Positions 16,097-24,524 of a stretch of 39,230 nt of DNA are shown piece by piece (position 1 is the stretch's first letter; every line of letters starts with the position of its first letter). This stretch comes from Pirellulaceae bacterium (GTDB lineage Bacteria; Planctomycetota; Planctomycetia; Pirellulales; Pirellulaceae): the NCBI GenBank assembly GCA_025459145.1, contig JALORD010000002.1, positions 1-39,230 on the forward strand, written 5' to 3'. The notes under the pieces are model-generated. The model saw nothing but the letters and a program-made list of their open reading frames with translations. It had not been told where the DNA came from and made no database searches. The position numbers were made by a program, and so were the translations under genes.

Positions 16097-17788
16097 CTAA
16101 CGCCCGCCGCGGCCGCGTCCCCCACGTCCCCGTCCGCCGCGATGCGGCCCGCGCCCGGAATCGCTCGTCCGAGAGGCGAGATTCGCGTCAACGATTGACC
16201 CAATGGCATCACCCCAAGTGGGAATGCGACGGTGCGTGGGATGCCCCTCTTCGAGGTCGTGCTCGGAAGCTTCATCATCCACATCGGCATGCGCGGCCGA
16301 CGTCCGCGAAGACGCGCGGAGGTAATCGTCGTCGTCCTCGGCAATCTCATCCTCCAGATCGTAGTCACCCGTCGCCGCAGGCGGGACTCCCCGCGCGGGG
16401 CGCTCGTCGTGTCGCATTTCGCTACGACCGTACTCTGTGCGTACAGATTCACCGCGAGCAGGTCGACGCGATTCGGATCGGCGGCCACCGGTCGTCGCGC
16501 TTCTGCCAGCTTCGTCACGAGCGGACGGCTCGCGTGAACCCTCGCCAGCGGTGCGCTGCTCGATACTTCGCTGCTCACTTCCGCGCTGTTCGCTACCGCG
16601 CGATTCTCCACCTCGCAGTTCCGAGCTACGGGCTTCACCCGTAACTCGACTTTCACCCTGGCGTCCCCGGCCGCGACCGCGGCGCCGGCGCCGGCCGCGT
16701 GGGCGGTCGACTTCCTCCTCTCCCTCACGACTATCCGCCACTATTGCTGGCGGTGCCGCAGGAGCGTCATCCAGGTCATCCACGTCGCCGAACAGTTCAT
16801 CGACATCGCTCAGCTGGTCGTCGTCCTCCAAGCGACCCGTGGGGCGCGCGGGGCGAGGGCGAGACGGACCCGCGTCACGCGAATCGGATTCCCGCGGCCC
16901 GAGAGTCCGGGGACCGGATTCCCGCGCGGCCGGAGTAGTCCCTTCGACTCCCCGCTCGCTCCGCTCGCCACGACCTCCCCGGCCGCGGCGGCGACGGCGG
17001 CGCGGGCGATCTTCATCTCTAGCATCCCCGCCTTCGACCGTTTCCGAACGTGGACCCCGCGCCGGAGGTTGCGGTTTGGAGTCCTCCTCCTGCTCGGACA
17101 ATGGCTCGAAATCCCCTTCCACGTCGAAGTCGAGGACTGGCCCATCCAGGTCGTCGAGGTCCCTGCCGCGCGGCGGCGCGACCGGAGGCGTATAGGGACG
17201 CCGCTGTTCACGTCCTTCAGGCAGTCCGAGGACATCCACGTCCCCTTCTTTTTCAGCAAACATGTCGTCGAGCGGGTGGCGCGAGCTGGCGGGCCGAGAA
17301 GGCCGACGCTCAGGTTCTCGCCGTTCGGCCTCGCGAGCGACAGTATCGCGGGGTGCGAGTTCACGCGCTGCCGGCTCGCGCATGGGGCGAGCAGGACGGG
17401 CTGGCGGCTCGACTGGCATTTCCACGCGGGGTGCCGGCGAAGGTGTTGGTTCGGGCTCCGGCTCCGGTGGGACTTCCAGCCCTAGCGCGCCAGCAATCGC
17501 TGACCAACTGGATCGCTTGGCCGGCACCGGCTTTTTGGAGGGCGTTGCTGCGGGCCGTTCGGTCGCCCGAGGAGCGGGCCGTTCCAACACGGGCGAACCG
17601 CGCCGTTCGAGAGTCGATGCCTCGGCGACTTCTTCGGTCGCGGCTATGGGTGGAATGACATCGACTGGGGCGGGGGCCGGGGGTGGCTCGACGGCCGCGG
17701 GTTCGGGCGGGCGCGCGGGCTCCGGAGTGCGAATTCCCAGGTTCTCCAGTAGCGAGTTCCAACGATCAGATTTCGGTGCGTCCGCCAT
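16097..17788 (-). CDS. Long Arg/Pro/Asp-rich disordered protein with RGG tail
   Basis: This protein of about 563 residues is almost wholly of low complexity. The only ordered-looking parts are a short N-terminal helix (SDRWNSLLENLGIRT), a repeat of it (SSWSAIAGALGLEVP), acidic motifs (LSDVDELFGDVDDL) and a C-terminal segment, RRIPTWGDAIGSIVDANLASR. Between them are poly-Arg/Gly blocks (RRRRRRGRGGRG, GRRRRRGRGRGR) and degenerate SEQRG repeats; it ends in RGG-type repeats (GGRGRGGRGRGGR). This composition fits an RNA-binding or condensate-forming scaffold, such as the tail of a degradosome component; that is inference. The ATG at 17788 is chosen over a TTG at 17830. The start has no strong SD. 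The decarboxylase gene follows 27 bases later. Confidence 0.8.
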   Translation of the reverse strand: MADAPKSDRWNSLLENLGIRTPEPARPPEPAAVEPPPAPAPVDVIPPIAATEEVAEASTLERRGSPVLERPAPRATERPAATPSKKPVPAKRSSWSAIAGALGLEVPPEPEPEPTPSPAPRVEMPVEPPARPARPMREPAARELAPRDTVAREAERREPERRPSRPASSRHPLDDMFAEKEGDVDVLGLPEGREQRRPYTPPVAPPRGRDLDDLDGPVLDFDVEGDFEPLSEQEEDSKPQPPARGPRSETVEGGDARDEDRPRRRRRRGRGGRGERSERGVEGTTPAARESGPRTLGPRESDSRDAGPSRPRPARPTGRLEDDDQLSDVDELFGDVDDLDDAPAAPPAIVADSREGEEEVDRPRGRRRRRGRGRGRQGESRVTGEARSSELRGGESRGSEQRGSEQRSIEQRTAGEGSREPSARDEAGRSATTGGRRSESRRPARGESVRTEYGRSEMRHDERPARGVPPAATGDYDLEDEIAEDDDDYLRASSRTSAAHADVDDEASEHDLEEGHPTHRRIPTWGDAIGSIVDANLASRTSDSGRGPHRGGRGRGGRGRGGR

Positions 17789-18008
17789 GTTTTTCCAGCC
17801 AGTAAAAGTTCCAGGAGCCGTGGAGGCCAAGTACCAAGCCGGCTGAGGCCGACGCCCACGGCAAGGGAGCCCAGATGCGACAATGCCTTCCGGCGGCAGG
17901 TTCCGTGGTAAAGTAAACGAACCGCCCGGGCCGGGGAGTCAGCGGGAATCTGAACTTCCTCGTCAGTATATCGGCCCGCTCAAGTTCCTCCTAGTTGGCC
18001 CGCGCGCG

Positions 18009-19106
18009 ATGAATCGAAGATCCTGGCTGGGGACACTCGCGGTGGGTGGATGGCTTCTCGCCGGCCCCAGCAGCTTGTCGACCGGCGCCGAGGAGCACGA
18101 GACGCTGCTCCAATTCCGGCGGGCCGAAATGCACATGGGAGTCGAATTTGAGGTCATTCTCTACGCCCCCAGCGACGCCAAGGGGAACATCGCCCTAGAT
18201 CAGGCGTTTGCCCGGATCTCCGAACTCGACAAGAAGTTGAGCGATTACGACCCCTCGAGCGAACTCTCCCGGCTAAGCGACACCGCGTCCATGCCCCCCG
18301 GGTCGCCGTTTGGCGAGCCGCTGCCGAAATCTACGCCCATCCCTCTCTCGAACGATTTGTGGAAGGTCCTCGCGTTTTCGGACGATCTGAGCCGACAGTC
18401 CGGCGGAGCGTTCGACGTCACGGCCGGCCCGCTCACCAAGCTTTGGCGGCGAGCCCGGCGGCAAGGGGAGCTGCCCGCCCCCGAACGGCTGACTGAAGCT
18501 CGGGCTTCGGTCGGCTATCAGCACTTGCGTCTGGATCCCGATCGCCGATCCGCGGAGTTGCTAGTTGGGCAGATGCGGCTGGACCTGGGGGGCATCGCCA
18601 AAGGTTTCGCGGCCGACGAGGCCTTGGCCGCGCTCGGCCGTCAGGGGATTTCCCGGGCGCTCGTCCGGGCCAGCGGCGATGTCGTCGTGGGTAATCCCCC
18701 GCCGGGCCAGAAAGGTTGGCCGGTGGGAATCGCCCCGCTCGATCCGAACGAGCCGCCCCGCAAGATCGTCCGGCTCAGGAATCGGGCGATTTCCACATCG
18801 GGCGATTCGCGGCAGCACCTGGTTGTGGGTGGCCGACGCTATTCGCACGTCATCGATCCACGCACCGGTCGGGGCGTCAGCGGCCGCTCAAGCACGAGCG
18901 TGATTGCCCGCCACGGAATCGAGGCCGACAGCCTCGCCACGGCGATCTCGGTGCTGGGAATCGAGTCAGGAATGAAGCTCGTCGCCAAGCGCCCGGGCGT
19001 CGAGGCTTATCTTGTGTTCGAAGAAGAAACGGGACAGCAACAGACCGCGAGTACGCCGGGGTTTGAGAAGCTGATTGACCGCGAAATGCATGCGACGGAC
19101 GATTGA
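18009..19106 (+). CDS. apbE: FAD:protein FMN transferase (ApbE family), exported
   Basis: This 365-residue protein begins with an arginine-containing export signal (MNRRSWLGTLAVGGWLLAGPSSLS), possibly Tat-type. The ApbE fold follows: the N-terminal MGVEFEVILYAP, ISELDKKLSDYDPSSELSRL, then GGAFDVTAGPLTKLWRRARRQG. The cofactor/Mg site is in LDLGGIAKGFAADEAL, with RASGDVVVGNP, AISTSGDSRQ and HVIDPRTGRGV. ApbE enzymes move FMN from FAD to a Thr/Ser of exported flavoproteins such as NqrB/C or RnfG; no such target is in the window. An in-frame ATG at 17883 would put 42 residues before the signal peptide, so 18009 is preferred, though it lacks an SD. The gene is divergent from the Arg-rich gene. Confidence 0.9.
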   Translation: MNRRSWLGTLAVGGWLLAGPSSLSTGAEEHETLLQFRRAEMHMGVEFEVILYAPSDAKGNIALDQAFARISELDKKLSDYDPSSELSRLSDTASMPPGSPFGEPLPKSTPIPLSNDLWKVLAFSDDLSRQSGGAFDVTAGPLTKLWRRARRQGELPAPERLTEARASVGYQHLRLDPDRRSAELLVGQMRLDLGGIAKGFAADEALAALGRQGISRALVRASGDVVVGNPPPGQKGWPVGIAPLDPNEPPRKIVRLRNRAISTSGDSRQHLVVGGRRYSHVIDPRTGRGVSGRSSTSVIARHGIEADSLATAISVLGIESGMKLVAKRPGVEAYLVFEEETGQQQTASTPGFEKLIDREMHATDD

Positions 19107-19159
19107 AACGACAAGTGGATGGCGAACGCTCGTACGTTACCGCACTGCCTCCGGCAAAA

Positions 19160-21025
19160 CTAAGCCAGATCCCGATCTTCAAACAGCGTCAGGGCCACCA
19201 GCATGGCGACTGCGCTATAAAGCGCGCAATAGACCGTGGCCCACGCAAGGTATTGCAGCGGCACGGCCATGCCGGTCGCGATGCTCGCCTGAATGTTGAA
19301 ATGCTCGAGCACCGGAAGCACGGTCGCCACCAGCCGACCGAAGAACACTACCGGCGGCAACTGCTCAGCGACCACCTGCGACTGTACGAGCAGCGGCGTC
19401 AGGTGCCCCAGCACATAGATCGAAAAGCTGATGATCACGTTGGCCAGAAACGGCAAACGGGTCGAAATCGCCACGCTGATCGCCGCCATCACCAGCATCT
19501 CGAGGAACACAAGCACGAGCCCAGGGACGATCTGCACCATCTCGGTATAGCAGTTCTGCCAGGTGGGATCGCTCTGAAACTGCGAGAGCTGTTCGGCGGT
19601 GAGCGTGTACCCCCCTTCGCGGCCGTCGTAGATCGGCTTGTAGGCTACGGCCACCATCAGCACGAGACCAAGCACGATGATGAGAAGGCCAACCGACCAG
19701 CCGATTCCCGCGAACTTGCCGAGAATAAAGTCCCGCCGGCTTACCGGTTTCGAAAGGACCGTCAGCGCGGTCTTGCCGTCGACTTCGTCGGCAACCGAGG
19801 TGCTCGCCGCCCACACGGCCTGCATGATACTGAGCACGAGAATCAGGCTAAGGCCCGAATCCTTGAGCATCTTGATATCGCTGGCAAACGTGAAGTACGG
19901 AATGTAAATGAACAGAATGATCGCGCAGATGCCGATCCCCAGCATGATTGCATAGAGCGGTTGCGCGATCTCCGATTTGGCGGTCGACAGCGCAACGGCC
20001 GACAGCTTAGGAACGGCTGCTCGCTGGAACAGGTACGCCAGGAATATGAACGCCATCGCGCAGGCAACCTGCGGCACGATTAGCATTTGTGGGAACTCAA
20101 CTTCGCTGCGCGTTGTTACGACGACCTCAGCCGGGCCGGTTCCCAGATTTTTCGCATAGAGCTCTGTGACGACATCTTCGCGAAACGGATTTGTTCCCGC
20201 CAGAATTCGCCGCCACGAGCGTTCCTCCCCCGCCGGAGCATCGATCGTCACCGCAACTGCCGATTCCTTGTCGAACGGCTCGGTTCGCAACTTGATGCGC
20301 TGATCGCTCCTCACAGTGATTTCGCGAATCTCACCCCGGCGAAAATTCACGTCGAGCGGCACTTCAGCCGGTTCGTCGAATTCATTCGGCGGAGCCGCGA
20401 GGTCGAACGTCGTCGACACCGTCCCTTCGCGCGCTATTGTCGGCGCGCGAACGATGCTCTCCAGAAAATTCGTGGGTTGGCGAACAACGAACAGTCCGAG
20501 GAGCGCCATTACCGACATCACGATCGCCGTGATGGTCAACGGCCACAGCACCCCTTCGCGAATCGCAATTGCCGTTTCATCAAGGGCCGCCCGGCTGACG
20601 AGCGTCACCACAGCTGCTCCCAAAAGCCAGGAAACCAAGAGTGTGGCCGCCAGCGGAAGGATTCGCTCGAGCGGTCGAATGGCGGGTGCTTCGGCCTCCT
20701 CTTCATCAACTTCAGCGGCGGCCGGGGCGGCTCCCCCCGTGGTCAGACCAGGCACCAAGTAAATCGCCCCAGCGAAGATGGCAATTGTCAGAATGGCGAT
20801 CGCGATGTACTTGGGCTGCTTCGTTTCGGCGAGCGTGCCTACCCCCGGAATGAGCGAGATAGCCCGCAAGATGCCCCAGATTGTTGCACAAAAAACCAAG
20901 CCAGCGAGGGCACCGACGCACAGCATCCAAACCGGCGTCAGCCAATTAACGATCCCCTCACGGAGCTGAATCCGAAAAGGATCGAACACATCCCCCAGCA
21001 GGAGCGAAGGTGCAAAAGAAAGCAT
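19160..21025 (-). CDS. ABC-2 type transporter permease, large multi-spanning
   Basis: This 621-residue integral membrane protein has about 10 hydrophobic helices. It starts with two to three helices (VWMLCVGALAGLVFCATIWGIL; YIAIAILTIAIFAGAIYLVPGL). A soluble insertion (about 215-330, PLDVNFRRGEIREITVRSDQRIKL) follows, then the permease half with SVADEVDGKTALTVLSKPVSRRDFILGKFAGIG, the amphipathic signature of ABC-2 permeases (NatB/CcmB-like). The C-terminal helices follow (VYCALYSAVAMLVALTLF). The signature supports an ABC exporter membrane subunit; the substrate is unknown and its ATPase is not adjacent. The start at 21025 has no obvious SD. It is convergent with apbE, 53 bases apart. Confidence 0.8.
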   Translation of the reverse strand: MLSFAPSLLLGDVFDPFRIQLREGIVNWLTPVWMLCVGALAGLVFCATIWGILRAISLIPGVGTLAETKQPKYIAIAILTIAIFAGAIYLVPGLTTGGAAPAAAEVDEEEAEAPAIRPLERILPLAATLLVSWLLGAAVVTLVSRAALDETAIAIREGVLWPLTITAIVMSVMALLGLFVVRQPTNFLESIVRAPTIAREGTVSTTFDLAAPPNEFDEPAEVPLDVNFRRGEIREITVRSDQRIKLRTEPFDKESAVAVTIDAPAGEERSWRRILAGTNPFREDVVTELYAKNLGTGPAEVVVTTRSEVEFPQMLIVPQVACAMAFIFLAYLFQRAAVPKLSAVALSTAKSEIAQPLYAIMLGIGICAIILFIYIPYFTFASDIKMLKDSGLSLILVLSIMQAVWAASTSVADEVDGKTALTVLSKPVSRRDFILGKFAGIGWSVGLLIIVLGLVLMVAVAYKPIYDGREGGYTLTAEQLSQFQSDPTWQNCYTEMVQIVPGLVLVFLEMLVMAAISVAISTRLPFLANVIISFSIYVLGHLTPLLVQSQVVAEQLPPVVFFGRLVATVLPVLEHFNIQASIATGMAVPLQYLAWATVYCALYSAVAMLVALTLFEDRDLA

Positions 21026-21233
21026 AAGTCCAGAGGGAGAAATAACTTAGAAACGCGATTCAAGCGTCCGGCGGGACAAAACAAGCTGCGGCGGGCATCG
21101 GGCCCACGTCTGCACTGGGTCGAGGGGCAGCCAAGGTCTCGCGACAATGCGCCCCGCCAAGGGATATGCCCCCTACGCCGCAAGAGGCTCCAGGGTTCTT
21201 GGGTCCATCCTAGTCAGCCCAAACCGGCATGGC

Positions 21234-21506
21234 CTAGTGGGCGATCTCAAAACGGGCGAATTGGCCGGTGGCAGGGCTCCGCGCAACCGTCTCATCGCGA
21301 ATATTCCCCTGCATCCGCTCGGCAATCGTCGCCCGGAAACGGTCGAGTTCGGCGGCCTCGCCCTCGGCGACCAACTCCACATTGCCATCGTCCAGATTGC
21401 GTACAAACCCAGTCACTACAAAGCCTTGCGACAAATGCTGCACCGTCCACCGAAAGCCGACGCCTTGGACCCGGCCGCTGTATAGAACTCGAACACGCTC
21501 GTGCAT
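21234..21506 (-). CDS. acyP: Acylphosphatase
   Basis: This 90-residue protein matches the whole family. GRVQGVGFRWTVQHLS carries the phosphate-binding loop and the catalytic arginine R19; GFVRNLDDGNVELVAEGE carries the catalytic asparagine N37. The helix ELDRFRATIAERM and final strand FARFEIAH complete the fold. It hydrolyses acyl phosphates (carbamoyl- and acetyl-phosphate among substrates) in the cytosol. The ATG at 21506 lies right after TTGGGGGT; the longer frame to 21566 has no support. It is an isolated gene with no obvious operon partner. The neighbouring permease gene lies downstream, 208 bases away with no feature seen between. Confidence 0.93.
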   Translation of the reverse strand: MHERVRVLYSGRVQGVGFRWTVQHLSQGFVVTGFVRNLDDGNVELVAEGEAAELDRFRATIAERMQGNIRDETVARSPATGQFARFEIAH

Positions 21507-21588
21507 ACCCCCAAGATACGCCGACTGTGTCGTTCGCACTACCATGCAATGTTCGTGCTCGCACAAGGGTCCTTAATTGCAGCCATCC

Positions 21589-22014
21589 TCAATTGCAGCC
21601 ATCTTCCTCGCGGGCGTAGGCCTCCCGTTCGAATGGATTGTCCCAATAGGGGTCCTTTCCACGTAACCAGAGCCAAGCCGAGCATCCCAGGTAGGCCGGG
21701 ATGAAGAAGAGCCCCCAGCGTTCGTACTGGGCGACATGGACCAGTTCGTGGGCACGGGTTCGGTCAAGATCGGCGACCGTTCGCCCCAGGACGGAATGGC
21801 CGAGAGTCATGGCTGATGCCCCACCGGCAATCGGCACTCGGCTCAGGAGCCAGGAAATCGCACCGCCGTGGAATTCGAGCACCCGGCCGACCCGCTGCAT
21901 CCGTCCCCCGGTCGCGCCGCCGATGAGTCCCACAAGGATGCCGAGGAGCGTCCAGGGGGAGGCCCACAAAACCACGAGGCCCAGCCGGACCGCCCGTATA
22001 AATCGTGAAACCAT
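21589..22014 (-). CDS. Membrane-associated HExxH (zincin-like) protein
   Basis: This 141-residue protein has an N-terminal membrane pair (LVVLWASPWTLLGILVGLIGG, ~11-33). A short globular part (residues 40-80) follows, then RTRAHELVHVAQYERWG with the zinc motif H89-E90-xx-H93. A hydrophobic stretch (LFFIPAYLGCSAWLW, ~102-116) and DNPFEREAYAREE follow; E129 or E131 may be the third ligand. The pattern resembles DUF4157-type and related minimal metallopeptidases, but no full family match is claimed. It could be an inactive zinc-binding domain. The ATG at 22014 is divergent from the HpcH/HpaI aldolase gene (22107), with overlapping promoter space of about 90 bases. Confidence 0.65.
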   Translation of the reverse strand: MVSRFIRAVRLGLVVLWASPWTLLGILVGLIGGATGGRMQRVGRVLEFHGGAISWLLSRVPIAGGASAMTLGHSVLGRTVADLDRTRAHELVHVAQYERWGLFFIPAYLGCSAWLWLRGKDPYWDNPFEREAYAREEDGCN

Positions 22015-22106
22015 GAGCAGAGTTGTCCGAGGCGGCGATTGCAACGAGCGGGGCAGCCGGTAGGCTACTGGCACGCGACCGTTTCTTACTCCCCTCGATC
22101 ATTCTC

Positions 22107-22904
22107 ATGCGCAAGAACCCCGTCAAGGAAAAGCTTCGCCGCGGTGAAGTTTCGTTTGGTACCTGGCTGTCGCTCGGCGATCTGTATGCCACGCGGGTCC
22201 TGGCCCGCATGGGCTTCGACTGGCTGACGCTCGATATAGAGCATTCAGCGATCGACTGGTCGCAAGCGACGACAATTTTCGGCGCAGTGGCCGACGCCGG
22301 TTGTGTGCCGTTGGCCCGCGTTCCGGAAGGCTCGCACCACTACATCAAACGGGTCCTCGACGCTGGCGCGTGGGGGATTGTTGTGCCGATGGTCGACACC
22401 GTCGAACAAGCGAAGACGGCGATCGCCGCCGCGTACTATCCGCCGGTGGGCAACCGGAGCGTCGGCGGCGGGATGCACTCGATGAACTTCGCCGCGACGG
22501 CCGGCGATTACTACGCCCAAGCGAACGACAATATTCTCGTCGTGCTGCAGACCGAGAGCCCCCGCGGCGTCGCCAATGCCGAGGCGATTTACAACCTGCC
22601 CGGCGTCGATGCGATCTTCATTGGCCCGAACGACCTGCGATTTCAGATGCGCGAGCCTGACGGCACGTTCCCAACCCCAGAAGCGCATGAAGCGGCCATT
22701 CAGCAGGTGATCGCGGCGGGGAAGAAGGTGAACTGCCCCACGGGAATCCACTCGATGGACCCGCACGATGCCCTTCGGCGGGCCGAGCAAGGAATGCGGT
22801 TCATCGCCGTGGGGAGCGAGTTGCGGTTCATGTCGCAGCAGGCGCAGGCGGTCCTAGAAGTGATTCGCCCGCAGAAGGAGCAGAAAGACGTCGTACGGTA
22901 TTAG
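22107..22904 (+). CDS. HpcH/HpaI-family aldolase
   Basis: This 265-residue class II (metal-dependent) aldolase is of the HpcH/HpaI/2-dehydro-3-deoxyglucarate group. It has [34 protein letters not shown] (active-site E45/H46), [28 protein letters not shown], the metal ligands in [11 protein letters not shown] (Glu) and [16 protein letters not shown] (Asp), and a C-terminal helix. Such enzymes cleave 2-keto-4-hydroxy acids from sugar-acid or aromatic degradation; the exact substrate is not readable. There is no SD before the ATG; a longer in-frame start at 22023 would overlap the upstream divergent gene and is rejected. No pathway partners are adjacent. Confidence 0.88.
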   Translation: MRKNPVKEKLRRGEVSFGTWLSLGDLYATRVLARMGFDWLTLDIEHSAIDWSQATTIFGAVADAGCVPLARVPEGSHHYIKRVLDAGAWGIVVPMVDTVEQAKTAIAAAYYPPVGNRSVGGGMHSMNFAATAGDYYAQANDNILVVLQTESPRGVANAEAIYNLPGVDAIFIGPNDLRFQMREPDGTFPTPEAHEAAIQQVIAAGKKVNCPTGIHSMDPHDALRRAEQGMRFIAVGSELRFMSQQAQAVLEVIRPQKEQKDVVRY

Positions 22905-22951
22905 CTTGGGCTGGAGTGAGGAGCGCAGTTGTAGCAACTCAAACAACCGGG

Positions 22952-23218
22952 TTACCGAGCGGTGGCAGACTCGCCGCCAGATATTCCCGCGATCGGGGCA
23001 TAGGCGACGATCCCGCGGTGCTGCTCCTCAAAGACTTTGAACAGGGTGATTTCGCCGATACGGCAAAGCGTTGGGACAGGTGTGAACAGCAAGGACGTGC
23101 GGGTGCCTCGCCCGATCTCTAGATAAACTGCTTCTGGCTGCTGCACGACGCGACCGACGCCAACCAGCGGCATTCGGGTGGGCGATGTGGGCGCACCCGT
23201 AAAGTCCCAGTTCAACAA
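22952..23218 (-). CDS. Possible small hypothetical protein downstream of scpA
   Basis: An 88-codon frame from TTG 23218 (or 74 codons from ATG 23176) fills most of the gap between the aldolase and scpA. Its translation (VVQQPEAVYLEIG, LCRIGEITLFKVFEEQHRGIVAYAPIAGISGG) has a balanced, non-shadow composition. Third-position GC is moderately high, by rough count about two-thirds. It has no recognised motif, no SD and an unusual start, so this is only a candidate. If it is not a gene, bases 22905-23281 hold nothing else that I recognise. Confidence 0.33.
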   Translation of the reverse strand: MLNWDFTGAPTSPTRMPLVGVGRVVQQPEAVYLEIGRGTRTSLLFTPVPTLCRIGEITLFKVFEEQHRGIVAYAPIAGISGGESATAR

Positions 23219-23281
23219 TATCGTCGTGATCGAGAAGTACGCGGGCCAATTGCGGAGTAGGGCCGGCGAAACCTTCGCCGT

Positions 23282-24112
23282 TCAGCGTGGTTGGATGGGT
23301 AGGTCCTCGGCGACGGGGCGGCGCTCTTGGTAGTCGTCGGCAGTTTCGATTTCCTTCGTGGGATCGAAACGTTCGCCGGGGATGATCCAGATTTCGCCGT
23401 GCTGCTCGTCCTGCTGGGTGTCGACACCGTGGTGCCTCACCAACTCGAGAATTGCCAGAAATACGCCGACGATCGCCGACTTGTGCATTCCCGGTTCGAA
23501 GAGCTCTGAAAACGCGGCCCGCTGGTGCTGCGTAATGCGCTCGTGAATTCGCCGCATATAGACGTGGATCGGCGTATCGTCGTAGACGATCGTCGCGGGC
23601 CGCGTTGACTGCGAATCGCGGAGTATGCGACCGAGTGCACTGACCAGATCCCACAGTTCCACTTCGTGAATCGGTTGTCCTGCCGGGTCGACTTCACGGG
23701 GAGGTAGATCGCTCGCCAGACGCGGGTAATGCTGCTGCCAGTCGCGGCTCCGCTCATCGAGCATGCTGGCCGCGTCTTTGTAGCGTTTGTATTCCAAAAG
23801 CCGCTCGACCAGTTCGTCGCGTGGGTCGTCCCACGGCTCGGTCACTTCGCCGCCGCGGGGGAGCACCGCCTGTGATTTGAGCTCGATCAGCGTGCTCGCC
23901 AAATCGAGAAAGTCCCCCACTTCGTTGACGTCAAGCTGCTGGAGCACTTCGAGATGCAAGAGATACTGCTCGGTGATATGGGCAATCGGAAGATCGGAAA
24001 GATCGACCTCGTGCTTGCGCACCAGGTAGAGCAGCAGATCAAGCGGTCCTCGGAAGGTGTCGAGCTGAACCCGAAAATCCATCGCTGTAACTTTCGGCGC
24101 TTGCCGCGCCAT
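23282..24112 (-). CDS. scpA: Segregation and condensation protein A (ScpA, kleisin)
   Basis: ScpA is the kleisin subunit that bridges SMC heads in the bacterial condensin complex. With the start at 24112 it has 276 residues. The N-terminal block FRVQLDTFRGPLDLLLYLVRKHEVDLSDLPIAHITEQYL is the ScpA signature. DVNEVGDFLDLASTLIELKSQAVLP, the RDELVERLLEYKRYKDAA helix and the C-terminal winged-helix part (FSELFEPGMHKSAIVGVFLAILELVRHH) follow. GGGGAG lies about 11 bases before the ATG at 24112; an in-frame ATG at 24166 is also possible. The frame extends far upstream (to 24628) without coding character. scpB is not adjacent, so the operon common in other phyla is broken here. Confidence 0.9.
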   Translation of the reverse strand: MARQAPKVTAMDFRVQLDTFRGPLDLLLYLVRKHEVDLSDLPIAHITEQYLLHLEVLQQLDVNEVGDFLDLASTLIELKSQAVLPRGGEVTEPWDDPRDELVERLLEYKRYKDAASMLDERSRDWQQHYPRLASDLPPREVDPAGQPIHEVELWDLVSALGRILRDSQSTRPATIVYDDTPIHVYMRRIHERITQHQRAAFSELFEPGMHKSAIVGVFLAILELVRHHGVDTQQDEQHGEIWIIPGERFDPTKEIETADDYQERRPVAEDLPIQPR

Positions 24113-24209
24113 AGACACATGTTCTCCCCGTGCGATCGTAGGCGATTTGGCGGAATTGGGCGACATCGCTTCGCTGACAGCTTCGGCCCGCAAGCAAAAA
24201 ACTTCGGGT

Positions 24210-24238
24210 TTGCGACGGGCCGGGACAGGGTGTATAGT
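24210..24238 (+). promoter_or_regulatory. Sigma-70-type promoter facing the pentapeptide gene
   Basis: TTGCGA (24210-24215), a 17-base spacer and TATAGT (24233-24238) form a good housekeeping promoter on the + strand. It lies in the gap divergent from scpA and would give a leader of roughly 280 bases. Confidence 0.6.
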
Positions 24239-24244
24239 AAATCC

Positions 24245-24524
24245 CACGTGAAAAGATGCGATTTCAACACGGCCAGTCCGCGAGCGCTTGGCCTGAACGG
24301 GCAATTGCTCGTTCAGCGTTCTGGCGGGCCCGGTCGATGGTGGCGGGAGCCACTTGAAGATTACTCGGCGACAAGGAGCGAGCGCGGCACCCTGGTTGGT
24401 TCCGCAAATATTCGGCAGCAGACCCCTCCTGCGAACCTTGCGAGGGGCGGGCGGTTGAAGAGGCAATGTCAGCGCAACATCTCCAGCAGAGGCACTTTGC
24501 TTCTGCGGAAGGGAGGGTATTGAC
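24245..24524 (+). other. Long structured leader upstream of the pentapeptide gene
   Basis: This gene-free, probably transcribed stretch contains three inverted repeats. A near-perfect 24-base palindrome spans 24293-24316 (CTGAACG ... CGTTCAG, one mismatched pair). CCCCTC ... GAGGGG lies at 24423-24447. GCAGA ... TCTGC lies shortly before the SD (GGAGGG, 24512-24517). It could be a cis-regulatory leader or a small RNA; it matches no riboswitch class I can name. Confidence 0.4.

Noticed and set aside
16437-17195. Long + strand frames of Arg/Ser/Pro-rich protein
   Set aside because: These are antisense shadows of the low-complexity minus-strand Arg-rich gene; they carry no motifs and follow its repeats.
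19103-20083. + strand His/Arg-rich frame opposite the ABC-2 permease
   Set aside because: Antisense shadow; composition (HRKADDH, RQKR) reflects the reverse complement of hydrophobic codons.
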